This document shows, in pieces, positions 8,156 to 16,483 of a stretch of 64,000 bases of DNA. Location: contig CP064985.1 of the NCBI GenBank assembly GCA_016699675.1, forward strand, positions 1,488,001 through 1,552,000, given 5' to 3'. This DNA is from Austwickia sp. (GTDB lineage: Bacteria > Actinomycetota > Actinomycetes > Actinomycetales > Dermatophilaceae). The notes beneath the pieces were generated by a model that was given only the letters and a program-made list of their open reading frames with translations, was not told the origin of the DNA and searched no databases. The position numbers were made by a program, and so were the translations under genes. The number at the start of each line of letters is the position of its first letter. The first letter of the stretch is position 1.

Positions 8156-9289
8156 TCACCAAACCTTCTTCTGTCGTGTGAGGGCCTTGACATACGCGTC
8201 GGCATGGACGAATGAGAGGAACATCTCGAAGGGGATCTCCCACATCGAGGCGGCGAGGACTTGTTCCTTGACTCCCTTCTTGCTGACCGTGACGAACCGT
8301 TCGACGACGAAGATCCCCGTCACCCAGATCCAGAACGGGTGGATGTGGATGCCGCCGCCGACCGTGCCGGACCACACCAGGGAGGCCAGGTAGAGGGCGG
8401 TGACGATCACCCCGGCCATGGTCAGGAGCTGCCGTCCCCAGTAGGGGAGGGTGATGAGGGTCAGGCCGTACTGCACGCAGTTCTCGACGGCCCCCCGCTT
8501 CCAGCGCAGCCGCTGGTTGTAGAGGTCCTTCCAGCTCTGCATGGCGTCGGTCTCCAGCAGGCAGTCGTGCGGGGCCAGCAGGTCGTAGCCGAGGTGCATG
8601 ATCGCGAACGAGATCTCGTTGTCCTCGGTGAGGACCGTGGTGTCGTAGATCCCGCCCCCGCCCATGGGCAGCCGGCGGCCGCGCTCGGCCTGGACGTGGC
8701 GCAGGGTGGCGGCCTTGAACAGCGCCGCCGTGCCCGTCACCACCAGGCACTTGCCGTTGAGTCGCTCGACGTCGCGCTGGTAGCGGGCGTACTCGTTGTC
8801 CTGCAGCCGCCACAGCAGCCGCTCCTGCCAGCCGGCATCGGTCGCGAACGGCAGCGCACGGAACGTGCCACCGAGGGCGCCCAGGTTGGGCTTGCGGGTG
8901 AACCACGCCTCGGCGTTGTGCAGGAAGTCCCGCCGAACCACCGAGTCCGCGTCCTGGACGAAGACGAAATCGCCTTCGCCGAGGTCGGGCAGCAGTGCGT
9001 CGAGCGCCTGGTTGAGCGCGCCGCCCTTCTTGTGGACGTTCCCGACGGTCTCGAAGACCTCCGCGCCGAGGTCGCGCGCGATGCGCACGGTGTCGTCGGT
9101 GCAGTTGTCGGCGACGACAACGATGCGCTCCGGCGGCCGGCTCTGCTCGTGCAGTGCCGTGATGGCCTGGCCGATGATCACTTGTTCGTTGTGGGCAGGA
9201 ATGAGTGCGAGGACTCGGGTCGTCAAGACGGAGCTCTCTGATGGAGGGACAGGGGACCGCCGAGGACACCCCGAACCGGCGTGCGTCAT
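8156..9289 (-). CDS. Processive family 2 glycosyltransferase (cellulose/PNAG synthase-like)
   Basis: 377 residues from the ATG at 9289; a TTG at 9226 would give a protein starting LTTRVLALIPAHNEQ, which is where the family domain begins, so the true start is uncertain. The motifs of a processive inverting synthase are all present: VVADNCTDDT, VFVQDADSVV (DxD), LTEDNEIS (TED) and NQRLRWKRG (QxxRW). Two or three membrane helices follow (LITLPYWGRQLLTMAGVIV and IHIHPFWIWVTGIFVVERF regions). It should polymerise and translocate a beta-linked polysaccharide. The following small membrane protein and secreted deacetylase suggest an N-acetylhexosamine-containing product; this is inference. Confidence 0.88.
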   Translation of the reverse strand: MTHAGSGCPRRSPVPPSESSVLTTRVLALIPAHNEQVIIGQAITALHEQSRPPERIVVVADNCTDDTVRIARDLGAEVFETVGNVHKKGGALNQALDALLPDLGEGDFVFVQDADSVVRRDFLHNAEAWFTRKPNLGALGGTFRALPFATDAGWQERLLWRLQDNEYARYQRDVERLNGKCLVVTGTAALFKAATLRHVQAERGRRLPMGGGGIYDTTVLTEDNEISFAIMHLGYDLLAPHDCLLETDAMQSWKDLYNQRLRWKRGAVENCVQYGLTLITLPYWGRQLLTMAGVIVTALYLASLVWSGTVGGGIHIHPFWIWVTGIFVVERFVTVSKKGVKEQVLAASMWEIPFEMFLSFVHADAYVKALTRQKKVW

Positions 9290-9628
9290 CGTCACGCGGT
9301 TGAGGGGTTCAGCGGGTGAGACCGCGTCGTCGCGGTCCGCAAGCGACATCGCGTCGCCGTGTACAGGCGACCACCGCTGCCGACGCAGGACGTCGGCGAC
9401 GGCGTACCGCTCGATCCCCCGGGCGTTGCAGCTTCGTGGTGATCGGGCGCGCCGGTGAACCCCCCGAGGTTCTCGGCATGTCGCAACCGTCAGCCACGCT
9501 AAGCCAAAGAATCACCTTTGTCCAATTCGGGGCATCGCGGTGAATCCAGCTGGAATTCAGGCGACTCGATGGCAAACCGAAGGATAAGCGCGGCTGTCGC
9601 TTCGGTTTGCCGAGGACGCGTTGATACG
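9290..9628. other. Intergenic region upstream of the synthase operon
   Basis: 339 bases without a gene. It contains the terminator hairpin of the next gene at 9571-9611, a less GC-rich stretch at 9500-9560, and a near-palindrome centred on CCAGCTGG (9544-9560), a possible operator. The promoter for the minus-strand synthase operon must lie here. Confidence 0.5.
9571..9611 (-). terminator. Hairpin after the GH16 lipoprotein gene
   Basis: GGCAAACCGAAG (9571-9582) pairs perfectly with CTTCGGTTTGCC (9600-9611), a 12-bp stem with a 17-base loop, 18 bases beyond the stop codon of the minus-strand gene. There is no T-run, as is usual for GC-rich actinobacterial terminators. Confidence 0.6.
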
Positions 9629-10540
9629 CTACTTGTCGTCGGGCGCAGCCTTCCCGAAGACCCGCACCGAGTCCACGACCAGCGTCGATGGAAGCACGGA
9701 ATCGTCTGGGGCACCTGGCCATTCGCCGCCGACGGCGACGTTGAGAATGAGGAAGAACGGCTTGTCGAAGACCCACCGCCGGCCCTCGCCGATGTCTGTG
9801 CGGGCCACTGAGTAGTATTCGTGCCCGTCCACCGAAAACGTGAGCCCCTGTTTTATCCACTCCACGGTGTAGGTGTGAAAGTCGTCGCTCAAGGCGGCGT
9901 CGTTCGGGGGGCTGTAGCCCTTGGTCAGGCCGGCGCGGACATAACCGGGACCGTGCACCGAGGCCCAGGTCACGTTGGGCTCATGACCGAGGACCTCGGT
10001 GACGTCGATCTCCCCCGAGGCCGGGTGGCCGACCGTGTCGAAGTCGTCGCCCATGAGCCAGAACGCCGACCACAGCCCCTTCCCGCGCGGCACCTTCATC
10101 CGGGCCTCGACGCGGCCCTCCTGGACTGTGACCTTGTGCAGGGTGGTGAGCCGGGCCGAGCGGTAGGTGCACGGTCCGTACCAGCACGTCGCGTTCCCGC
10201 CGCGCTCCGCTGCCTTCCCGGGAGCAATCTTCTCGGCGGTGATGACGAGGTGGCCCGCGCCGTCGAGGCGGGCATTCCTTCCGGGCGGCGCGTAGTCCTG
10301 TAGCTCCTGGTTCCCCCAGCCGTCGCCGCCGGTGTCGTGGTTCCAATGCCGTACGTCGGGTGCCGTGCCCGCCGCGCCGTCGAACTCGTCCTGCCACACC
10401 AGCGGGCGCGCCGGAGACGGCGGCGGTTCGGGTGCTTGCTGCGGTGAGCACGCCGCCACGGTGGCGACGGATAGGGCGGCGGCGAGGGCGGCAGAGAGCC
10501 GACGAGCGATGGAAACGATACTTCGTGGTGCAGGCGCGAT
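9629..10540 (-). CDS. GH16 lipoprotein, apparently starting at a non-standard ATC codon
   Basis: The GH16 domain is clear (WGNQELQDYAPPGRNARLDG; catalytic GEIDVTEV; NVAVGGEWPG at the end). The first standard start codon is a GTG at 10459, but that codon lies inside a lipobox, VAAC, whose hydrophobic signal peptide (SAALAAALSVATVAAC) is encoded upstream in the same open frame. Upstream the only codon at correct distance from a good ribosome binding site (AAGGACGAGG, six bases away) is ATC at 10538-10540. So either ATC initiates, or an ATG mutated and the gene makes little or no lipoprotein. With ATC the product is 303 residues and would be a membrane-anchored beta-glucanase-like enzyme. Conservative coordinates are 9629-10459. 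Confidence 0.8.
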   Translation of the reverse strand: MAPAPRSIVSIARRLSAALAAALSVATVAACSPQQAPEPPPSPARPLVWQDEFDGAAGTAPDVRHWNHDTGGDGWGNQELQDYAPPGRNARLDGAGHLVITAEKIAPGKAAERGGNATCWYGPCTYRSARLTTLHKVTVQEGRVEARMKVPRGKGLWSAFWLMGDDFDTVGHPASGEIDVTEVLGHEPNVTWASVHGPGYVRAGLTKGYSPPNDAALSDDFHTYTVEWIKQGLTFSVDGHEYYSVARTDIGEGRRWVFDKPFFLILNVAVGGEWPGAPDDSVLPSTLVVDSVRVFGKAAPDDK

Positions 10541-10755
10541 GAGAAACCTCGTCCTTGATGGGGGTGAGCCGCCGTGCGGTCGACGGCGGCCGGCTCCGGC
10601 CAGCGTAACTGTGGCCTCGGCGTGGCCCTCGGCCGCCAGCGCACGGCGGAGTGGCCCGCGCCCTTCGGCGTACTGCGGTCCTCGCCGGACCAGCCCTCAC
10701 CACGGCCGTTCCGAGCGCTCGAAGGAGGTGTGGCACGAATGCTACGCTTGCGCAC

Positions 10756-11016
10756 ATGCCCACCATTGCGTCGCGGGACCTGCGCAATCACACTGCTGCG
10801 GTGTTAAAGCAGGTGGCCGAGGGCGCCGATGTCACGATTACCGTGCACGGGGAGCCCGTCGCCGTCATCACGCGGCCTCAGCTTGTCCGGCGCATGGCCA
10901 TCCCCAAGCACGAACTGCTCGATTTGCTGGCTCACCAGTCTTCCGATCCGACGCTCGCCGAGGACCTGCTGTGGATCACCGAGGGGACTACCGACGACCT
11001 GGGTCCGCTCGCATGA
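10756..11016 (+). CDS. Phd/YefM-type antitoxin
   Basis: 86 residues. The N-terminal half (MPTIASRDLRNHTAAVLKQV...GEPVAVI) is the PhdYeFM DNA-binding dimer domain, and the C-terminal tail would wrap the toxin. The stop overlaps the toxin start (ATGA), the standard arrangement of toxin-antitoxin operons. A -10-like TACGCT lies about nine bases before the ATG, so the transcript may be leaderless; the AAGGAGGTG at 10722-10730 is too far upstream to serve this start. The pair would be autoregulated by the complex. A more distant in-frame start exists but adds non-conserved sequence. Confidence 0.9.
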   Translation: MPTIASRDLRNHTAAVLKQVAEGADVTITVHGEPVAVITRPQLVRRMAIPKHELLDLLAHQSSDPTLAEDLLWITEGTTDDLGPLA

Positions 11017-11408
11017 CCACGGGCTTGCTGGACACCAGCGTCTGGATCGCCGCCGAGCTGGGCCGAACCATCGACGCAGCCAAGGTGCCGGACGCAGTGC
11101 GGGTCAGCGTCGTCACCCTCGGAGAGCTGGAGGCCGGCGTGCTGGCCGCAGCGGACGCCGCAACCACCAGCACGCGGCTGGGCACTCTCGAGAAGGCCCA
11201 GTCGTGCGAGCCGCTGCCGATCGATGCCGCTGTTTCCCGCGAATGGGCCCTGCTCCGGGTACAGCTGGCCCGCGCGGGACGGCGGGCCAACGTCAACGAC
11301 CTGTGGATCGCCGCCACCGCGCGAGCCAACCGGCTGCCCGTGGTCACTCAGGACGACGACTTCGACGTCCTGGCGCAGTTGGGTCTCGTCGAGATCGTCA
11401 AGGTTTAG
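11013..11408 (+). CDS. VapC-type PIN-domain ribonuclease toxin
   Basis: 131 residues. The four acidic positions of the PIN active site are present: LLDTSVWI (Asp7), LGELEAG (Glu), NVNDLWIAATA (Asp) and VTQDDDFD (Asp). VapC toxins cleave tRNA or rRNA when freed from their antitoxin. The gene overlaps the antitoxin by four bases and ends one base before the stop of the convergent hydrolase gene. Antitoxin class (Phd-like) and toxin class (VapC) are a known combination. It may stabilise this accessory locus. Confidence 0.92.
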   Translation: MTTGLLDTSVWIAAELGRTIDAAKVPDAVRVSVVTLGELEAGVLAAADAATTSTRLGTLEKAQSCEPLPIDAAVSREWALLRVQLARAGRRANVNDLWIAATARANRLPVVTQDDDFDVLAQLGLVEIVKV

Positions 11409-11409
11409 G

Positions 11410-12891
11410 TCAGAACGGGGTGCTGCTCAGGATCAGCAGCCAGTCCCCGTCCCCGGCCGCGTTGGGGCCCGGGGTGGTGAAGGCGGTCCCGGATCCAGCC
11501 GGGCGCGAGGCGCCCGTGGAGGGGTCGACCCACAGAGCCTGAACATCGGCGGAGAGCTTCGCCCGGTCGATCGTGACCGTCCGGGCGGTGGGGATGTAGA
11601 CGGCAGCGAACCGCCCGTCCTCCGTGCGGGCTGCCGTCGCGTAGTCGCTGTCGAGCATGTCTGCTTCGCGATCGTCCGGCAGCGGGGTCCCCTGGCCCGC
11701 GGTCACCAAGGCCCGGTCCGGAGCCATCTCCCACCAAGGCATCTTCGCCACGATGCGTCGGACTCCGGCGATCTGGGCCACGGCGTCCGTGTCCAGGCGC
11801 GTTTCCCAGCCCTCGTCGAACTTCCAGTCCCGGCTTCCCGCGAAGTCACCTGCCGCTCCCGACGTCATCGCCCAAAGGATCTGGCGACGGAGGGTCTCGT
11901 TCGTCGTCGGTTTCCCGCCGTTGTCTTCGCCCTCGTAGTTGGACTCCCCCAAGAGAGCAGGCATCGTCGGGCGGTGGTCGTACGCACGCAGAGTGTCGCG
12001 ATAGGTGGGCGAGTAGCTGTAGACGAAGTTCCAATCCACGCGCGGCGCCCAGAACGGGTCCTCGGTCGACAGCTCTTGAGGATACACAAACTGCATCGAG
12101 AATGGCCGCTTATCGCCAGTCGATCGGATACCCTCCTTCATCGCCACGAGGCAGTCATCGTCGCTCAGACTCCCGCTAGCAGCCGCATTCTTACGGACGT
12201 AGTCGCCTCCAGACATCCACAGGATGTTGGGCAGATCCTTCAAATGGGCAGCCACGCGCGCACCGTAGTCCCGACACTGGTTGGTTGACTTCGGAACGAT
12301 CGAATTTCCCAGAACCCAGCCATCTATCGGATAGAGCATCAACGAGATTCCGTTGTCCGCTGCTTCCCACGCGTAGTCACGGACACGCTGCCAGTAGGGC
12401 TCATTCCAACTGAGAATATCCGCGTCAACGAACGGTACGAGACCATCCCTAGTGGAACCATCGTTCGACGGTCCCCCGTTGCCGGAGGTGCCGATCAAGG
12501 ACACAATGGCTGCTGTGTATCCATGGCCAGACCGGTTCCTGAACCAGGCTTTTGCCTCAGCGGGGGACAACCGCGTCATGAGACTCCATGGCGAGTCTCC
12601 CTGGACACGGATGGGATTGCCGTACTGATCAACGAAGTATCTTCCGTTGATGCTTACGGCAGAGATGTACGGCGGCCGATTTGCCTCCTCCGCCTCCACC
12701 CACGGGCCTGTGCCAGGCGGGGGCGACACCCGCTGCAGCTCGGGGGGCGACCTAAGCACGGAGGTGCCCCCGTTCCCAGCCTCGCTCTTGACTGTCGACA
12801 CCACCAGGGTTAGGCCCGCCAAGAAGCTAAAGAGAAGCGCCCGGCGCGCCAGCGCCTTCCGAGACCGGAAGGGCGTCCGGTCACACTTCAT
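11410..12891 (-). CDS. Secreted DUF4038 (apiosidase-like) glycoside hydrolase
   Basis: 493 residues from an ATG with a GGGAG ribosome binding site. It has an N-terminal signal peptide (ALLFSFLAGLTLVVSTVKSEA, the last residues near 37), then a barrel-type hydrolase domain: NGRYFVDQYGNPIRVQGDSPW, NILWMSGGDY and MPALLGESNYEGE are the segments where DUF4038/GH140-like enzymes carry catalytic residues, and RRQILWAMTSGAAGDFAGS is a hallmark of the family. A C-terminal beta domain of the collagen-binding type follows. The substrate is unknown; the neighbours make an extracellular polysaccharide likely. Part of the gene (about 12050-12560) is less GC-rich than the surroundings. Confidence 0.82.
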   Translation of the reverse strand: MKCDRTPFRSRKALARRALLFSFLAGLTLVVSTVKSEAGNGGTSVLRSPPELQRVSPPPGTGPWVEAEEANRPPYISAVSINGRYFVDQYGNPIRVQGDSPWSLMTRLSPAEAKAWFRNRSGHGYTAAIVSLIGTSGNGGPSNDGSTRDGLVPFVDADILSWNEPYWQRVRDYAWEAADNGISLMLYPIDGWVLGNSIVPKSTNQCRDYGARVAAHLKDLPNILWMSGGDYVRKNAAASGSLSDDDCLVAMKEGIRSTGDKRPFSMQFVYPQELSTEDPFWAPRVDWNFVYSYSPTYRDTLRAYDHRPTMPALLGESNYEGEDNGGKPTTNETLRRQILWAMTSGAAGDFAGSRDWKFDEGWETRLDTDAVAQIAGVRRIVAKMPWWEMAPDRALVTAGQGTPLPDDREADMLDSDYATAARTEDGRFAAVYIPTARTVTIDRAKLSADVQALWVDPSTGASRPAGSGTAFTTPGPNAAGDGDWLLILSSTPF

Positions 12892-12987
12892 GATGCTCCC
12901 AGGAACTTCTCAGGTCGGACGGAGTGGGTCATTGGCTGGTCACAGGGATCTTAGTTAGTCTAGCCGTGTCTCCACGGCCTCAGCCGC

Positions 12988-14649
12988 CTAGCCCCGGTCT
13001 TTCATGACGGTGCCGACGACGGCATCGCTGCGTGGGGTGAGTCGATGACGGTGCGCGGGTACGACATTGGGCCGGCTGGCGCTGCCGGGCTGCGGTTCTC
13101 CGGGTCGTGATGTCGTGGGCGGACGGGGGGGTCAGGCGGGTTGTGGGATCGCGGCGATGTTGGCGAAGACTGCGACGATCGCGGCCGCCCATGGCCACGA
13201 CTCGGGTATCCGCAAGCGTCGTCGGCGGGCGCTGTGAGTCAGCCGGGCTGGGACGTGAAGGAAGCGGTAGCGCAGCGCTTTCGGCTCACACGCCGCCAGC
13301 GACTTCGCGTCTCCGGTCAGTGCGAGGAGCCGGGTCCATGCGGTCAGGTCGGCAGCGATCTGCACCAGCATCAGCCACACCCGGTTGATCTCGAACTCCC
13401 GCGACGGGAACCGCCCCAGCCCCGAGTCCTTGGCGTGCCGGATCCGGTCCTCGACCCGAGCGTGCGCCCGATGCCGGGCCTCGAGGAAAGCCAGTTGTCC
13501 GGTCGTGGTGTTGGTGACGAAGGCTTGGTAGCGCCAGCCGTCACGTTCCTCGAACAGCGACAGTTGGGCGCCGGGATGGGGTCGTTCGCGGCGCACGATG
13601 ACGCGCATTCCGGTCGGCCAGCTGCTCAGGTCCAAGAGCCCGGTGAGCTCGGCGACGTCACCTCCTTCGCGGATCCCACCGTCGGCGTCGAGTGCCGGGG
13701 TCCAGACCTTCTTCGGGACCAGGTCGATGGCGTCGCGGATCTTCTCGGTGACCGCGAAACCCACGCTGTACTCCACGCTGCGGCCACGGACCCGGTTCTG
13801 CTCGGTAAGCCAGTCCAGCAGCTTGTGCGATGCGCCCGCGCCGTCGGAGCGGATGAGCAGCTTCTTGCGGTGCGTGCCGGGGATCTGCGCGATCGCGTCG
13901 GTGAGGACCTCGATGTGGTCGGCGGCGGTGTTCGAGCCGGCATTGCCAGCGCGGAGCTTGGCGGCGAGGAACTCACTCGTGTTGTCGCACCACACCCCGA
14001 GTGGGTGGAACCCGAAGGTCCGCTTGAACGTGGCCGCCGCGTTCTCCTTCTCGCTGTGGCTGATCACGATGGTCGCGTCGGTGTCGAGCACGATCAGATC
14101 GTCAAGATCGGTCCCGGCGACCTTGCTCGCCGGGACGCCGTCAGGCAGCTGGGACCAGACCTGGCGGCGGACCCGCGCCCGCGCGTTCTGGATCCTCTTC
14201 AACCGGCCAGGTGTGACCTCGTCCAGTGCCCGCCACACCGTCGGCGCCGACGCGACACGGCCCAGCACGCTGGACTGGTGGCGCAGCACGTCGATGTCGG
14301 CGATCGCCTCCCCGCCGTCGGCGAGCATCACCGCGACGTCGGTCAGCACCCTGCCGCGGTCGTGACCGGGGACGAAGTTGCGGCGGACCATCACCTTGGA
14401 CAACTCCGGACGTGAGGCCGACCCGGTCGGCCAGAAGGCGGGTGGCGACGCTGCCCGCATGGGCCACCACGCCGACACCATCGGAGGTCACCGGACAAGC
14501 CGGTAGACCACGAAGTACGCTTCACCTACGGAGTGCCTTCCGGTTCGGAGATCTTGAGTCGTCGCAAACCCAAGTTTCCCTTGCTGGACAGGCACTTCCG
14601 TGCTTCTACGCGCCGATCACACCCGAGTCTCGTGAACGATCCGGGCTAG
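12988..14649. mobile_element. IS1380-type element 1 with CTAG at both ends
   Basis: Outer limits are set by inverted ends: CTAGCCCCGGTCTTTCATGA reading in from 12988 and CTAGCCCGGATCGTTCACGA reading in from 14649. Both are bounded by CTAG, which fits a four-base target duplication. Inside lies one transposase gene on the minus strand, interrupted by a frameshift. It is the most diverged of the IS1380 copies here. Confidence 0.65.
13132..14491 (-). pseudogene. IS1380-family transposase, frameshifted near its N-terminus
   Basis: About 450 residues. The N-terminal motif SDGVGVVAHAG...LLADRVGLTSG is read from a GTG at 14491, but the next conserved block (LSKVMVRRNFVPGHDRGRVL) is in another frame. 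A single extra base near 14404 (GGAGTTG where GGATTG would keep frame) explains it. Downstream, the DDE domain is intact: LDTDATIVISHSEKENAAATF with the first Asp, IRSDGAGAS with the second, and the MRVIVRRERPHPGAQ block. The element is therefore probably inactive unless ribosomes shift frame. Confidence 0.85.
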
Positions 14650-14854
14650 CCGACCACCCATCCGGCTCAACGGATACCGTTAGCCCAGATGTTGCATAGG
14701 GGGTCGCTGGTGGGGGTCGGGCCGTCGGTAACGCCTGGATGGGTCTGATTGTGGCGGGTGGGTGTGACAACGGGCCGGGATGTCGTTTCCGGTGGGCGTC
14801 GTCTTCCACGGACGATGACGGGCTGTGGGTCGTTGGGGTGGGGGTATGCGCTGG

Positions 14855-16258
14855 TCAGGGGGGTGCGAGGCCGGTGAGGCGGTCCCAGCCGGTGGTGAAG
14901 AGTCCCGCCCAGGGCGCGGTGGTCTTGATGTGCAGGAGTCGCTGTCGGGCCGTGCGGGCCAGGGTCGCGGCGATCGTGAAGAGCCGCAGCCGCAGCGTCT
15001 TGGGTTCCCACCGGCGGGCCTGGTGCTCGGGGTAGGCCAGCAGAGCGGTCCAGGTGAGCAGGTCGCCTGCGATCTGGACGATCAGGAGCCAGATCCGGTT
15101 CTGGGCGAAGCCCTGCAAGGGCAGGTTCGTCAGACCGCGGTCTTTGGCGATGCGGATCCGGTCTTCGCAGCGGGCTCGGCGGCGGTGGCGTAGTTCCAGG
15201 TCGGCGAGTTGCCCGCGGGTGGTGTTCGTGACAGATGCGGTAAGTCGGTAGCCTTCGACGTCGCTGAACCGTAGTTGCGCGCCGGGGTGGGGCCGCTCTC
15301 GACGCACGATCACCCGCATCCCGGGCGGGTACCCCTTTAGGAGGTTCGTGCTGGTGAGCAGGTCGGTGAACTCCACGACGGCGGCGCCGTCGCGCAGGGC
15401 GCCGTCGGCGTCGTAGGCGTCCTGCCACGCGGTGGCGGGTAGGAGGGCATACAGCTCCGGGGTGATCGCGGGCAGGGTGTACCCGATCGAGTACGACAGG
15501 CCACGTCGGTGCAGGAACCCCAAGAACTCCCTGCTGCCGCCAGCGCCATCGGTGCGGATCAGGACCTTCTTACCCGGGCGGGTCGGGTTGATCCCCGGGA
15601 CGGCGGTCAGGGCTTGCTTGGTGAGGGTGACGTGGTCGGTCGCGGTGTTAGAGCCGGCGTTCCCGGGACGCAGCAGCATCGCCAGGGATTCACCGGTGCC
15701 GTGTGGGCCGTGGTCGGCGAAGGCGCACAGGGGGTGGAATCCGAAGGTCTTCTTGAACGTCGCCGCGGCGGCCTCCTTGTCCGAGTGGGCCGTGATCAGC
15801 GTGGCGTCCAGGTCGATGACCAGCGCATGAGAGGCCGACATCTGCTGGTTGGGGGCGTGCCGACCGGCCAGGGTCCCACGTGCGCCCGTGCCGCGGTACG
15901 AGCGGTGGCCACAGCTTTCTCCACGGCGGCCACGTCGCCGGCCAGGGCCGCGATCGTGCGCGAGATCGTGGCATCAGAGGCCACCAGGCCATACAGGCCC
16001 GGCTCGGAGCGGATGAGCGCCACATCACGGCAGGCGTCCCCACCCAGGACCAGCGAGATCGCCAGATCGAGCAGCACCTTGGCCGGGTCATGCCGGGCCA
16101 GCGACTTACGCCACGGCGTCAGCGCCGCACTCAACGCCCCGACCAGCCCGGAGGTGGTCGCGGTCCGGGTCAGCAGCACACCCCCCGCGTGCGCGACCGC
16201 GGGCACTGCCGCGGTGTCGACTCGGACAAGGGGGATAGGGACCGCTACGCTTACTCAC
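14855..16258 (-). pseudogene. IS1380-family transposase with two frameshifts (element A)
   Basis: The reading frame starts at GTG 16258 (VSKRSGPYP), breaks at a run of five G (16230-16234, one base too many), continues as VPAVAHAGGVLLTRTAT... to about 15876, where one base is missing (CACGTGGGACC for CACGTGTGGACC), then resumes as the catalytic part (SHALVIDLDATLITAHSDKE, VLIRTDGAGGSREFL, MRVIVRRERPHPGAQ). The C-terminal 328 residues are uninterrupted. The three-frame arrangement makes it very probably dead. Confidence 0.85.
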
Positions 16259-16263
16259 CTGGG

Positions 16264-16329
16264 AAGTGCCCTTCGAACCACGCGGATATCGGCCTAGACA
16301 ATCGACATCCTCGCAGCTCAAGGGCACTT
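16264..16329 (-). promoter_or_regulatory. Hairpin just upstream of the element A transposase
   Basis: AAGTGCCCTT (16264-16273) pairs with AAGGGCACTT (16320-16329) immediately before the GTG start. Element B has an analogous hairpin. Such structures in IS elements limit translation from read-through transcripts entering from outside; that role is inferred. Confidence 0.45.
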
Positions 16330-16408
16330 TTCACGTCACGGCACGCTCACCGCCGTGAAATCTCCGGGTTAGCCCGGAGATTTCATGGTTAGTGTGGCCG
16401 GTAAACGC

Positions 16409-16482
16409 TGAAAGGTGCTCTTGACCTGGGAGAATATCGATTGCTGAGGTCGATATTGGCGGGTCGAAGGGAGCACCTTTCA
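16409..16482 (+). promoter_or_regulatory. Leader hairpin before the element B transposase
   Basis: TGAAAGGTGCTC (16409-16420) pairs with GAGCACCTTTCA (16471-16482), and an inner stem (AATATCGA with TCGATATT) lies between them. It ends one base before the GTG start, so it would mask the ribosome binding site. Confidence 0.5.
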
Positions 16483-16483
16483 G

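Larger units (their letters stand above)
14680..16372. mobile_element. IS1380-type element A, bounded by TTAG
   Basis: Left end TTAGCCCAGATGTTGCAT (14680 inwards) and right end, read inwards, CTAACCCGGAGATTTCAC (from 16372). TTAG at both outer edges fits a target duplication. It carries one transposase gene on the minus strand. The right edge is shared with element B: the TTAG at 16369-16372 serves both elements, which lie head to head. Confidence 0.75.
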
